From Bacteroidales bacterium (lineage in GTDB: Bacteria; Bacteroidota; Bacteroidia; Bacteroidales; Muribaculaceae), in assembly GCA_020859845.1 (NCBI GenBank), contig JAJBVL010000046.1, positions 1 through 37,534 of the forward strand: a stretch of DNA of 37,534 bases, read 5' to 3'. Under the pieces are notes generated by a model that saw only the letters and a program-made list of their open reading frames with translations, had not been told where the DNA came from and searched no databases. Positions 21,401 to 33,300 of this stretch are shown one piece after another; the first letter of the stretch is position 1; every line of letters starts with the position of its first letter. The position numbers were made by a program, and so were the translations under genes.

Positions 21401-24332
21401 CGAGGAGATATTGGATGGTGAGATTGATGGTGTAGGTAAACGGAGTCACCGTGCCGTCATCGCTGGTCTGCAGAGTGGTGAGCACTATACGCACCTTCTC
21501 GTCTTGCTCAAGGTGAGCCTTATAGTAGGTCGAGGTGGAGTTGTCGATGTTGTCGAAGAGCGAGATGCCCAGTAGCGGCTTGTTGATAAGATTTCCTTCT
21601 TTATCCTTCTCCTTATAATTGTTTATCTCACCGATGCTTTTTGCCAACGCATCAGCCGTAGTATAGACATAGGGGTCGGCGGTAGTGCCAGCGCCCGAGC
21701 GTGTGCGGTCGGCGCGCGGGAGCATCACGGCATAACCAGTGGCTGATTGAGTAGACGTTACATCATGGGCCGTTGATGGATCGCCATCCACTGTGATATA
21801 GATCTTGTAGTCCTTGACATAATTACCATCTGTGTCCTTATCGGTGATATTCTGGAGGTCTGAAGAATAAGTGGAAGTAGTCGCAATAGGCTCCCATGTG
21901 ACGGTGTCGAGCGTTATCTCCGAGCCATCCCCTACCCCATAGAGATAGATAAGATAGTCGTTGTTGTTGAGCGTAAACTTGCTCTTGTCGTTGAAGGTGT
22001 AGCCTGTGAGAGTGACGTTGTAATAATAGTTGGTGCCACTCACATACCAATAGTGGACATCCTCCAAGGCGTTGCAATCGCCATGGTCCTCGTCAACGGT
22101 GACAGTAGAGGCCCTTGAGCCTGGCATGGTGGATGTCTTATAGTCGGCTGGCGATGCTGGCCATCCATAGTAGGAATCCCATCCTGAGCCCATGGGGAAG
22201 CAGTCGTCGTAAACATAGTTGTAGTCGCTGGTGCCGTCGCTGTTCACCTTGTAGGCAGCGCCCGGGAATACGAAGTTGCCGGTGGTCTCGAGGAAGTGGT
22301 TGGGGTCGTCGTGCTGGTTGAGAGCGTAGATATAACCGCCACCCTCGTCCTTGGCCAGCGTCATTAGCTTAATCTCAAACACGCCGTTGACAGGGCCGTA
22401 ATAGATCGTAGCATCAGTTTCGTCAGGCATCACACCCTCGCCTTGAATCTTGAGGGTATAGCCGTTGTTGATACCAATCATGTTGGCCGCCGTGCCGATG
22501 TTGCGCTGGTCAAACTCCAGCGAGGTGAGCGTCCTGATAGTATTATTAGCGATAAGCTCGTCCGATGTTTCGCTATTGTAGTTGACATCGCCGCGCTTTA
22601 CTGGCAAGTTGCGGTTGGCATAGTAGTTGTTGATGCGATTGGTCTTATACTGCTTATACGAATACTTCTCGCCAAACTCCTCAGCAGGAGTCTTGTAATC
22701 GGCTCCTGCTGGCACATTGCTCTTTTGATTGACCTTGTTGTCATCGGCATCAATGGCATAGTCCTCAGTGTAGTTAAACTGGCCGTTGGCGCCACGGAAA
22801 CGGTCGGTGAAGAGCTGATTGGAGGTGATGCCAGCCACGTAGAGCACATCGTGGAAGAAAGCGATATAGTTGCGCTTGCGAGGCAGGTTGTGGATGGTGT
22901 TGTACATCCCCGAGTTCTCGCGCGTACCGGGGTCGAGTTCCTCCGTAGCTGGTATCGAGGAGTTCATCTGCAGTTCACCGATACGCGTCAAGGAGTAGTT
23001 GGTAGCGTCGAGGCTATTGGTGGCAAAGTCGTTGGCCCCCTCAAAGAAGAGGCAGCAGTCGGTGATGGAGAAGAGGTTGAGTCGCTGAGCCGAATTGAGG
23101 AGCTTGGGGTACTGGGGAGTGTAGTCGGCATAACCGTAATAAGCGAGGTCGCAACTGCGGAAGCCCTCAACGTAGACCTTACGACCACCGCCGTAGATAC
23201 CGCCATCGCTCTCTATCTCATAAAACTTCACGCCGTAATAGTCGCCACCCTCAGCCAGGTCGGAAGCCTGAAGCACGTAGGAGGGCTGATGGACATAGTT
23301 GCCCTTATCGCCTGAGCCTTCGGGGTCGTCATACTTGCCGTTGGCGTTCTTGACAAACCGATACTTGCCTATCACGTCCATACCAGCGTAGACCTTAGCC
23401 TCCACATAGTGGCCCGTGCCGATGGTGATATGGTCCTTGATAGTGGCACCGCTTGCGCCCTTGCCGCCTATATCATAGGCGGTGTTGGCGTTCTCGATAT
23501 TATCCCAAATGATGATGGAGGAGTTGCCACCAAAGCCTTCGTCGGCGGGGTCGTTCCAATAACCGTTGCGGAATTTCTGCACCGTAAACTGACCGGCCAG
23601 CGACTGAGAAGAGTTGGAGGTGATAAATCCACCACCATAAATATTGCCGTGGGCCAGATATTCCTCGCGAGTGTCGCGACGGCTCTTGCCATTGCCGATA
23701 TAGATGTCGATATCGTCCCAGGTGATGGTGTGATAATCGACGTTGGAGGAGTTGTAATGCTCTTTATAATTCTGGGGATAGTCATTGGCGACAAACGTAA
23801 AGCAATCCTCGAGAGTAAGCGTGGAGCCAAAACCTTCGATATAGGGCTGATCCGTGGCGTGGAGTGTGCGGTAGACGCTGGGCGACACATATTCACCCTC
23901 GCGCAACCATATCTCTTGGAGAAGGGCTGCCTTTGACACATTGTCGGTGCTCGACATGCCAGGGTTGAGAGCCGCCTTGCTTATCTTGTCGTTGCGATTG
24001 AGCTTGTAGCGACCGCTCTTCTGGCAGACGTAATACTGAGGCCAGCCCACGATAATCTGTGTGGAGCCATAGAGCGTCGAGGCCTCGCTACCACCATAGA
24101 GGTTGCTAAGCACCATGCCGTCGCGCACGGCAATCTCGGTGTTGCCCACCACGAGACCACGCTGCGAGCCACCAAACACGGTAGCCGCCGATGGGCTCTC
24201 GTCGCCGCTCAGCTTCACATAGTTGCCATCCGTGTCCTTGGTCCAATAGTCGGGGTGGAGCTGGCCGGGGAGCATGTGGAGCTTGATGTTGCCTCTCACC
24301 TCGGTGTCGGCACCGTATCCACCACCAATCAA
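18423..24332 (-). CDS. Giant surface protein, C-terminal part with T9SS-like sorting domain
   Basis: This frame is open from about 24383 down to 18423; its first listed residue is only a TTG, so it is not an independent start. It continues the YGGG turns (IGGGYGADTEV, TVFGGSQRGLV, NLYGGSEAST, NIYGGGFITS, GIYGGGRKVY) for about 400 residues, then beta-sandwich-like domains. Near residue 1,100 a second GLUG-like segment appears (DDLAYFFEWLEAA, FRGTFHGGGHSIDM). The last 75 residues (ELVIDNQYDYDITLTVYD, IQGRYARQVRALHE, VADLPAGYYIVKTF) match the Por-secretion-type C-terminal domain recognised by the type IX system of Bacteroidetes. An acidic linker (VEDEDGDDEAGE) precedes it. Sequence such as GGDAWEGLCLPFTV recurs in Bacteroidales surface proteins as I recall. 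Confidence 0.85.
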   Translation of the reverse strand: MIGGGYGADTEVRGNIKLHMLPGQLHPDYWTKDTDGNYVKLSGDESPSAATVFGGSQRGLVVGNTEIAVRDGMVLSNLYGGSEASTLYGSTQIIVGWPQYYVCQKSGRYKLNRNDKISKAALNPGMSSTDNVSKAALLQEIWLREGEYVSPSVYRTLHATDQPYIEGFGSTLTLEDCFTFVANDYPQNYKEHYNSSNVDYHTITWDDIDIYIGNGKSRRDTREEYLAHGNIYGGGFITSNSSQSLAGQFTVQKFRNGYWNDPADEGFGGNSSIIIWDNIENANTAYDIGGKGASGATIKDHITIGTGHYVEAKVYAGMDVIGKYRFVKNANGKYDDPEGSGDKGNYVHQPSYVLQASDLAEGGDYYGVKFYEIESDGGIYGGGRKVYVEGFRSCDLAYYGYADYTPQYPKLLNSAQRLNLFSITDCCLFFEGANDFATNSLDATNYSLTRIGELQMNSSIPATEELDPGTRENSGMYNTIHNLPRKRNYIAFFHDVLYVAGITSNQLFTDRFRGANGQFNYTEDYAIDADDNKVNQKSNVPAGADYKTPAEEFGEKYSYKQYKTNRINNYYANRNLPVKRGDVNYNSETSDELIANNTIRTLTSLEFDQRNIGTAANMIGINNGYTLKIQGEGVMPDETDATIYYGPVNGVFEIKLMTLAKDEGGGYIYALNQHDDPNHFLETTGNFVFPGAAYKVNSDGTSDYNYVYDDCFPMGSGWDSYYGWPASPADYKTSTMPGSRASTVTVDEDHGDCNALEDVHYWYVSGTNYYYNVTLTGYTFNDKSKFTLNNNDYLIYLYGVGDGSEITLDTVTWEPIATTSTYSSDLQNITDKDTDGNYVKDYKIYITVDGDPSTAHDVTSTQSATGYAVMLPRADRTRSGAGTTADPYVYTTADALAKSIGEINNYKEKDKEGNLINKPLLGISLFDNIDNSTSTYYKAHLEQDEKVRIVLTTLQTSDDGTVTPFTYTINLTIQYLLGPVITGNPVIENDALPGEYIFANDFGVDVELDDANMAVTGRNWYIQDPTGATKVNVTDQTFGGSNGQVHIPAYLYRDGWNLIYEVVTNSGPIPLYTVAPTEDSPERQQLTVHNYHRMLPSINETNRLSTMETIPLTAGSRIYIEDEDDLAYFFEWLEAAQSAPTTKTENGLEINPQYGEGLTFYLMDDLKMPEIAKSNTSAVENLVFRGTFHGGGHSIDMGENLMFLGYNQGAFYNTGFIAEKNAVVFGYNGATDHSKQGTIESCFFYNSTDISKGELIGERGYGVVYNSFVTSTTKGEVDGLYVATKDEFDYGKVAYNLNHFYLKKRYNLATSTPDGNLVAPINDDYRDGSYRYARVYDADSSPWSLRTATTPNYRDLLKKRSSITATAYPTAGVTGADATMHNTLDPIDELRGLDENGNNLIDADGKQYYLPVYPTDYIFFGQDLAYGSTEDPWPHSISETERVYRASGFYGSEVDKGFHFNLGAAAVEPSLTAIDFVGVRDAAYSESKYNKGDYQDGYSVSYDERTDRSIWYAPALDLPDKEDLNLGLTSFTTATIEEAAVDLGESPVTRNLLIYAPEAMSGAGGLLQDWKYDTDKAATDIYGHVIDATAAASTTDYLQLVDKEDFNCPIPITVTEKVWYSRIPEVFSTGGDAWEGLCLPFTVKSVYGSIENPEMGTIHDHGEMTHFYGTHAGKDVKAESHEYWLRKFVGVDGDKAYFVRPGSEDDLGGTTFNHIANLQESTEDIHYSNLYFSTLYGDDYNFSATHDKQAAAYTAEGVDYDDYPYITATYPYIISFPGKRYYEFDCSGEFYAERFNTSSPGRQVITYSAPGQKILVTDHNQPKAFSHDAYSHVGTFTHATSKSNEVVIDEEDNAGSLVRKTDYVVYPFRTYLAVPVASTKPLYIASRGVDSLVEDEDGDDEAGELLLTMRVEDNELVIDNQYDYDITLTVYDIQGRYARQVRALHESETRVADLPAGYYIVKTFKFRIN

Positions 24333-27300
24333 GGCGAAGGAGCGGCGCTGCAGTTTGTCGATGCCGGATGATACGCTCCTTGGTCATAAAGTCGGAGCTG
24401 CCTACGGTCGATGGGTCGATATTGAAACCATAGTAGCGATTGAGAGCGTTGACGTTGTCAATGAGGTTTTGTTCGGAGTATTCTTTTACGAGGTCGGAGT
24501 AGAGGTCGATGTGGATATTGCCCACCGTGCGACCTGAGTTATAGCACCCTCCAAACACTGAGCACTTACCCTCGGAGAAGTAGATAGTATGGCCATGAGT
24601 AGCCGTGGGGTCTTGCTCCACTATAAGGTCGGGCACAAGGGCTATCTGACGATAGTCGCCATTGACCGGATAGAGGATCTTCATAGGCTCAAACTGGCTG
24701 CGCACCTGCAAGAACACCTTATCCGAGTAGAGCAGATTGCCTTCGCTATCCTTTTCGGTGCTTAGCTCGGAGGTTAAGCCGCCGATATGAGTAGCGTCCT
24801 TATACGTTACGTTGGCGTTGTTGGAGCCACCGACAATGCGGTTGTAGATTACCAGATTGTAGGGGAAGGTGAGGCTGATAGTCTTGGATGTGAGCATCGA
24901 GCCGCTATTGCCACCCACGTAGAAGTCGCCGATGTAGGCCTCCTTGAGGTCGGTCTTGAGGTTGAAATCCTTAGGCAGACTATAAGTATCTACAGCCAAC
25001 ATATAGGCATCGAGCAGAGTGGCGTCGGTGGTGCCGATATTAAGGTCGTTGAGGCGCTCCGTCACCTCAATCATCGTGGGGTCGACGAGGCTCTCGCCAT
25101 TGGAGCCCATAAACACGCCGTTGAGCACCACATAGTCGCCTATCTCAAAGCGTATGTCGTTGGTCTCGCTGTCGACATCACTGGAGTTGATGGTCGAGGA
25201 GTTGCCGCCGCAATATACGTTGCCGTATACAAAGGCCTTGTTGGAGATGACGTCGCCGGTCGTGGGGTCGGTCTCATCGGCCTTACCTTCGATGGTGAGG
25301 TAAGCACGCTCCACGTTGGGACGGTAGGCGTTGATGGCCAGTAGCTTTTGCTCATCGGTGGGGGATTCGCCGCCATACTCCGTCTCGGAGCGGCGTGGGA
25401 GGATGAAGTAGCGACCACCATACTGGGTGTCGTAGACCTCCTCAATCTTATTGGTAGTGGGCGAGAGCGAGGGGTCGTACTGATAGCGATAGTTGCCATT
25501 GCCAGCGCAGTAGACGTCGCCGCTGATGGCACCTGTAATCTTCACTCGCGAGCCATACTCCACGTTGCCGCTCACGTCGTTGCCGCCATACACATGGTCA
25601 ATCACGCCCTCATGAATCTCGAGGGTGGCGCCATAGAAGTCGGAGCCCACCTGCGAGGAAGCCGACAGAGGATCCTCGCCTTCGGGAATGGCTGGCTCGA
25701 TGTCGCCCACACGGCCGCCACCAAACACGGCGTCGGCGTGAATGTCCTTGCTGTCGATCACCAGACTTAGGCCCTTGGCACCAATGGGATTCTCCTTCTC
25801 GACGTCGGCAGCATCGTAGAGATACTCAAAGTGGGTCATGCGCCCAAAGTTGCCGCCAGAGTAGACCGAGCCGAGATGGCCGCTGGTGAGCTTCCAAGTG
25901 GGCTGGATATCCATGTCGGCATTGTCGTTGCCGCCAAAGATACGGAATATGTGATATTTGAAGATGGTGTTGTTGGTGGTCGCGTCGTAAATCGACGTGG
26001 AGGTTACCTCCTCTATCTGCTCGTCGTCGCTGAGATGGAAGGTGTTCCAGATTCTTATCAGAGGATCGATGACATCAGGATCGCTGGGCGTCTCAAAGCC
26101 TGCGCGAGCATCCATGATATCGGTATCGGCTGCATAGTTGACGCTGAGGGTAGTCGACTCGTTGATGGTCGACTTGTCGCCACCGCCATACACATTGATA
26201 ATCGTGCCACCTTGGATATCAAGATAAGCATGGTCAACGTGAGGCACATCAAAGGCGCTATACAAGCCGCCCGGGTCGCCCGACAGCTCAACCTTTAATA
26301 TGGCATTGTTGATGCCAGTGGCCATGCGGAATGTGCCGTCGGTATAGGCCTTAGAGTTCTCATGCTCGCCATAGTTGCCATTGGAGCCGCCGTAAAGGTT
26401 ACCGATAAGCGGGAAACCATTGTAGCCATTCACCGCGCCGGGCGACGACTTGCCGGGGTTGACAGGATCCTTGGCAGGGGAAGCCGAGGGGTCGGTAGTG
26501 TCTTTTGTGGAGGCCGACTGACCAGAGGGTCCGTTAGGATCGCCTTGCACTTCATAGACCTTTACATAGGTGGAGTAGGCAGCCAGAGGGTCGTAGTTGT
26601 CGTGGCCTTCGGGTAGCTCCTGAGTGTAGATATTGCCCGAAATGTCGTTGCCGCCAAACACGGTGCCAGCTATCAGACGCGCACCGCACCAGTCATCCAC
26701 ATCCTCGAGCTTGAGCAAGAGCTCATAATCGAGGTGGTCAATCGACTCCGAGGCCTGGTCGCACAGCTCCACATTGGCGCGGCCGTAGAGGTCGCCAAGA
26801 CAGGCCCCACCATACACCTTGTCGACATTGCCCGAGAAGAGGCGCACGTCGGTGGCTTTAGCCGTGGCGTGGTCATAGTCCTGCCTCATATCCACTCCCA
26901 CAGACCCATAAAGACCGCCGCCATAGATGGCACCAAACACATAGGAATTAGTCTCATGGCCTGTGTAGTTGACGTGGGTGGTACCAGCCACAGTGCCACG
27001 GCAACCGCCTCCAAAGACGTTCATGCCCACGAAGTTGCGCAGCAGGTTGACGTAGGTGTCGCCATCCACACGGCTCTCGCTGCCATAACCACCGCCAAAC
27101 ACGCGGCCCAGATTATGCTCCAGCGAGGAGATCTGCTCAAAGGTCTCTTGGTCGCGTGCGCTGAGGTGCTCGCCGATGGTGTTGGACGACACATTAAGAA
27201 TCACGTCGCCATCCGTCACACCGCTCTCAAAGCATCCACCGTAGATGACACCTCCATAGTGGATGAAGTGGGTGTCGTCAAAGCTCTCGGCCGTCCAGTC

Positions 27301-30300
27301 GGGGTCGGCTTCATGCTCGCCCTCCTGAGGGTCAAACTGGCAGCGTAGCGACATCTTGAGCACCGTCTGATCTACACGCGCTTCGCGCTCGCCACAGTAA
27401 GCCACGAAATTGCCTGAAGCGTCCTTTACGGTGGCTATCGCATAGCGGTCGTGGTCGAGGTTGGCGGCGTTGGGGAATGCCTTATTTGAGCTATCGTAGT
27501 ATTTGGGATAGATAGTGACGCTGCCGTCCTTGAATGTATAAGAGTCCTTATAAGTAGTCTGATAGCCTTGATTGAGATAGATATCGGGCGACACTGTGTG
27601 GTCCCACTTGCCTTTCTGGTCGCAATAGATGAGCAGGAAGTAGGAGAATGAAGAGTGGGTCACCATACCTCCCTCGAAAGTATAGCCGGGGTTGGTGGTC
27701 TCGTCAAGGAAGTCGGTGTAGGTGGAGTTGTACTGCTTAAATTTGGTGACGGCAGTCTTGGAGCCGCCCACCACCTTGTCGTAGATGGTCACTCCCTCGG
27801 GAAGGGTGTAGCGATAGACGGCGCCATACTCCTCTATCTTATGGCCCTCAGTGCCGGTTACCGTCTCGTCGATGGCCTTATTGTCGGTATAGTCCCAACT
27901 CATCAAGTGGTTGTTGGACATCGTGCCGCAGGAGCCGCCACCGTAGAAGTTGGTGAAGTAGACATCCTTGGAGTCGTATGACGCGAAAGCCAGCTCGGCA
28001 GGTTGCCATCCGCGACGCACATAGTAAGAGTTGCCGTTGGCATCAGTAGCCTCCTTGATAGAGCCATCGGCGTTGGTCTCAAAAGGATTTTCGTAGAAGG
28101 TAAGCTCAATGTCGGCGTTGGTCTCGATGTTCTTGTTGTAGGCTCGGAACATGTGTTCGCCAAGCATCCCGAAGTTGCCATCGGTCTCGCTTCCCACAGG
28201 GAATCCAGGCACGTAGTATTTCTTCGTCCGATGGTAATACCAGTGGTTGTAGGCTATGTCGCCAAGGTCGTCCAGCTCGTCGGTGTCGAGAGTCTCACCA
28301 TCGTAGGTAGCTACATCGAATGAGCAGTCGGGCGAAATGACGTTGGACTGAGCAAACTCCACGCCCTCGGAACCCATATAGACATCACCCTCAACGGTGA
28401 CATGGCTGCCAAAGTTGACATGCATGAAGCCTCCCTTTTGCAGACGGCGTGGGTCTTCAAAGGGAAGCATCGTATTCCACTGGCCGATAGTACATGATCG
28501 ACCACCGCCAAACACGTTGCCCTTGATGGTGACGCGGTCGGTAGCGGAGTTGCCACCGATGTGGAGAGATACCGAGCCCACCATAGGCTTTGAGCGATAC
28601 ACGCGTCCATAATCGTTATCATTCTTAGAGCCTGGATTCTTGCCCGGAAGCAACACCCAGCGATACTGGCGGTCAGGCCCATCTTGATAGCGCGCCCATC
28701 CAGGGACGTAGTAGCCGCGATAATGGCCGTTGCCGGCGCCGTAGACATTGCCGCCTATCGTACCGCCATTGATGGTCATTGTCACACCCTTGTTGCCAGC
28801 GTCGGAGACGTCGGCGCAATAGAGCGGCCCTTGGTCGGTGTTCTCCAGTCCTTCATTGTCGGAGTCGGCAAAGGTCTGGTCTTTCCACTTGGCAGTGCCC
28901 ACGATACCCTTCACGTCGTTGCCCCCATAGATATTCTCGGTGATAAACAGAGCGGCATTGCTCTGGGCTATCTCGGCAGCATCGGTCTTCTCCCCTGCTG
29001 GCCGGCCTATCGTCAGGCGTCCGTTGGTGTGGACATATCCCATCAGAGCGCCACCATACACCTCTTTAATTGTGCCACTCTGCACATGGGTATCGGTGTT
29101 GTCACACTGAGCGTAGAACGCACCGCCTATCACCTTGCGGATGAATGGCGCGCCCTTGACCATGAGGCTTACATTGCCTCCGGTATAGTGCTCGTAGGCG
29201 TCATCCCAATAACCCACGTCGCCGTTGTAGCCACCGCCAGCCACGTCGAAGAAAGTCTGGCCAGGGACCAGAGCGTCGATATCATCGAGCTGTGGCTCCC
29301 GCGCTTCGGCCGTGCCAAGGCCGTGAGTAATATTGATAGAGACGTCGGCATTACCCTTGACGAGGGTCTTCTGACCCCAACCACCACCGTAGACACAGAA
29401 GCGACGCACGGTGATGTCGTCCCAAAGAGTCTTGAATGTCTCATTGCCAAGCAGCCCAAGCGACTCCTCGCTGGCGAGGGGTGATGCTGTGATATTGACT
29501 TTAGTATTGCCACCAATAGCGCCGTTAATATATCCACCACCATAGATGTTGAAGCTCTTGAGTTGGCCGTAGGTCTCGGCGTGGATATAGTCGACGGGCT
29601 CGTTGGAGAAGTAGCCACCATAGATGTTGACCGTGGCATTTCCCGCCACGTTGGCTGCCGTAGTAGTGGAGCCATGACCGCCGCCAAACACACAGTTGCC
29701 AATATATCCATCAGAAATGGTCACTTCAGTGTTGCCTCCCTGCTTGGAGTCATTTTCATCGGTATAAGAAAGGATATCGGAGAAACTGGAGCCTCCGTAG
29801 ATATGGCCGTAGATTTCGCCACCGGTGATGGTGAGCGAGGTATTGCCATAGAGATTGGCCATCTCGGGGAATCCCTCAAAGCCTTTGCCGCCGGCAAACA
29901 CGTCGCCTTCAATGACACCAGCCTGGATATCCACCTTTACATCGCCAAAGATTTGGGCTATGCTGTTGAAATCGTAAGTATAGGTGACACCCGACTCCGT
30001 ATAGGTGCGCAGACCAGTAGAGCTATTGTTGAGATAAGCCAAGGAGCCTGAGCCGCCACCATAAATGCTACCCTTCACTGTGACAGGATCGGAGCCCGTA
30101 TTGTTGGGGAGCAAGCGTATATAGCTGCTGCCATAGAAAGTGCCAGCAAGGCTCATACGAGTGCCGTCGGAGAGGGTGCGATAAGGCGCTCTGTGGTAGT
30201 CAAGATTGTTGCCGTAGCCCAGACCACCGCCATACACATCGCCCAGGATAGTGCCTCCATAAAGATTGATTTCCACATAGGTGTCGTCGAGCGCAAGGTC

Positions 30301-33300
30301 ATAGCCCACCTTTTCTTCACTGTCGTTGGCAAGGGCGTTGTATTGGCCAGCGTTATCCCAGATCGCCATAGTAGGGAAGGTGCCTCCAGCGGCCTTGATA
30401 GCTTCAAAGCTACCATAGTGGAGAGTGTTGGAAGAGTCGAAGTAAGGGATGCAAGCATCAGGAGTGTAGCTTTTTTCATAAGAGTCGGCTTTATCATACC
30501 CCCAATCCTTGCCGATACCCGACACACCACCAGCACCAGCAGCGTAGAGCGACACTTGGCTACCTTCCGATCCGATGGTACCTCCATAGAGATTGATAAT
30601 GGAGCGGCCATAGAAGTAGCCTTCGAGCTTTGGGGCCTGAGTTGAACCAGAGGTATGCTTATGACGGCCAAGACTACCACCATAAAGCTCATCGATGGTG
30701 CCACCATAGACGTTAAGCTCTGTGGAGCCAAAGAAAGAATCGTCGGGGGCACCGGCGTTGAGGGTGCGACCCCACGTGATGTTGCCAGCGGCAAAACGCG
30801 AAATCGAGGCGCTTCGCATATCGAAAATAGCGTCTTCGTAGACAGAGCCATCGGTCTGACCACCCACCATCATACCGATGTTGTGGGTAATGCTGACTAC
30901 GTTGTTGCCATCAATCACTGAAGGCGCATAAGCCTCAAGGTCGTCGGCGGGGATATTAATCTCCATACGCACACGATTGGGAGCCAATGGGGAGCCGAAG
31001 ACATGCTTAGAGTCCCACGCAGTTTCCTGATCGTAACGTGAGCCACCAATGATACGCCCATAAGCCCCGGATAGGAGGCGGATGGTGGTGAGGCCCTCCA
31101 CTTCATTCCCCTCATACGATATGTAATGGTCGGGGTTGGAACGATCATATTGGTCGTTGATGGGGCCTACCACGAGGGTGAGATTGACTGCTTTGACATT
31201 CTCCGCCATGCCAGCATCGGTGTTGATGGTAGTGAAATGACACATCCTTACACCTTCCCCTACCGTAAAGTCGTGGTTATAACAGTAGATGCCATTATAG
31301 CCAGTGGAGGTGCCTTCCTTATAGATATCGAGATGCTCCAGCGTCAACGGTGCCTGAAGGCCTATGTTGGTTCGGCTAGTGCCGTTATCCACCCAACCCC
31401 ACGTGCCACCTGAGATGTAGGCCCCTGATGCGCCCGTTATGGTAGTGTGGTTGGTATAGATGTCGGAGCACTTATCGTTCTGGCCTTGGCGGTACAGAAA
31501 CTTATCTTTTTTGTAGTAGCCCATGATGACGATGCAATTGTTGTCGCGTCGCCCCACGGTGGGGTTGGAAGCGTCATAGCTGTCGAGAAGCTCGTAGGCA
31601 CGCTCTATTGAGTGGACTGGATTGGCAGGGTCGTGGCCATGGTTGTAGTCAATACCATTGGAGTAATACTCGTTGGTGAATGGATTGAGAGGATAGAAGG
31701 AATGCTTGTCGTCGTTGGCCAGTGTCAGTGCGCGGTCGTAGAGATACACCACATTTTTCGGACCCACGATATCAACGAGATGGGTGCCGCTCGAAGTCAA
31801 GAAGTCAAACTTGTAGTAGAGCGTAGGGTCAAACTCAAATGTGTCGGTACCGTCTCCGTGGAGGAGGGAGTCATGACGAAGGCGCGAGCTGGAATCGTAG
31901 TCGTGCTTCACCACCTTGGTCCACCCATTAATATTGGTAGGATCGGGGTTGGAGTACCACGTGTACCAACATTGGCTACTCGAGTCGTAGATGTGGGAAG
32001 TGTCCGTAGGGTCGCTTGACTTCGTGGCACCGCGCCACACCACATTGGCCTTATAATTACAAATATTACCATCGGCATCGCGCTCCTTTACAAACTCCAC
32101 GGCCAGCTGGTTGAAGTTGATGATGTCCTCGGTGGGGAAACGTCCCTCAGGATCAGAATCAATGCAATACAAGCGAGCACGTACCTCGAAGGCGGATGTG
32201 CGGTGGAGCAGATTGGGGTGGATCATAAAGCGGGTGCCCAATGAATCTACCCTGAACTCACCGCGGCGGTCGGTATTGAAGTTTACATCCGAGGAGGAAT
32301 GATTGGGGTCGCGATAATAGGCTCCTACCCAGTCGGTAAGCGTGATGACATCGTCAACCTTAGTGGCACCAGTCCAAGAGGATATATCCACATCGGCCGT
32401 GGATTGATAGATGCCACAATTGGAGAGGGTAGAGTCAAATGCTCCATTTACAATGTTATACCCTTCGCTGTCGCTATAGTTGGGACTCTTACGGTCGTCG
32501 CTCAAGCCATCGCCAGGGATAGTGTAGGCCCACTGTATGCGCCAACCTGATGCGTTGTCCTCGGTGTTCCAGTTGTTGCCAAACTGGTCGACGATATTGG
32601 CTTTGAAGACGATAGGACGCACCTTGGTGTCGGTCAGTGTGCCGTTGGCCGTCGACAGGTCGTATCCAGCCTTAGAAGAGAAATAATCAGAGGGCTTGAA
32701 TTCTTGATACTTTTTTGTCGACGGGTTATACTCATACATGGTGATGTCGACGTGGAGCTGCTGGATGGTCTGCTCTATGTTGTCGACAAGCTCGTTGTTG
32801 CTGTTGAGAATCTGGACTGTCTTCCCTGTGATATTGTCAACGATTACCAGCTTAACGATACCCATATAGCTGGGCACTACGTGAGCCACCTGAGAGGATG
32901 TCTCCTCCCAGGTATGTGAGGCCTCGAAGACTGAACCACGGAGGTCGATATACTGGTCGTTGCCTCCGGAGTCGGTGCCGTAAAGCACTGACCATTGACA
33001 TTCTATCTCGTCAAAGAGAGCATCTGCCACGTCGAAACGATTGCCATCAATTAGGGCATAGGGGGTAAATTCGTAATGGTCATAAACCCCATCCTTTATG
33101 GCAATGGTATACTCCATGCCGAGCGTTACGGAGGATATGTCGACGTAGTCGGTGGCAAGTTCTACGCCCTTAGCGTTGTAGATGGTTAATGTCACTCTCT
33201 TATAGTCGGAGTAATCTTGTGGAAGGGTGACGGTAATAGTGCCATCGCTGGCAGTGAAGAGATAGCCGTCAATGGTCTGCATTCCCTCATTGTAGGAATA

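Noticed and set aside
24360-24383. Programmed ribosomal frameshift in the giant gene
   Set aside because: No slippery heptamer or clear downstream structure was found, and a +1 or -2 change would be needed. Mutation or sequencing error is simpler.
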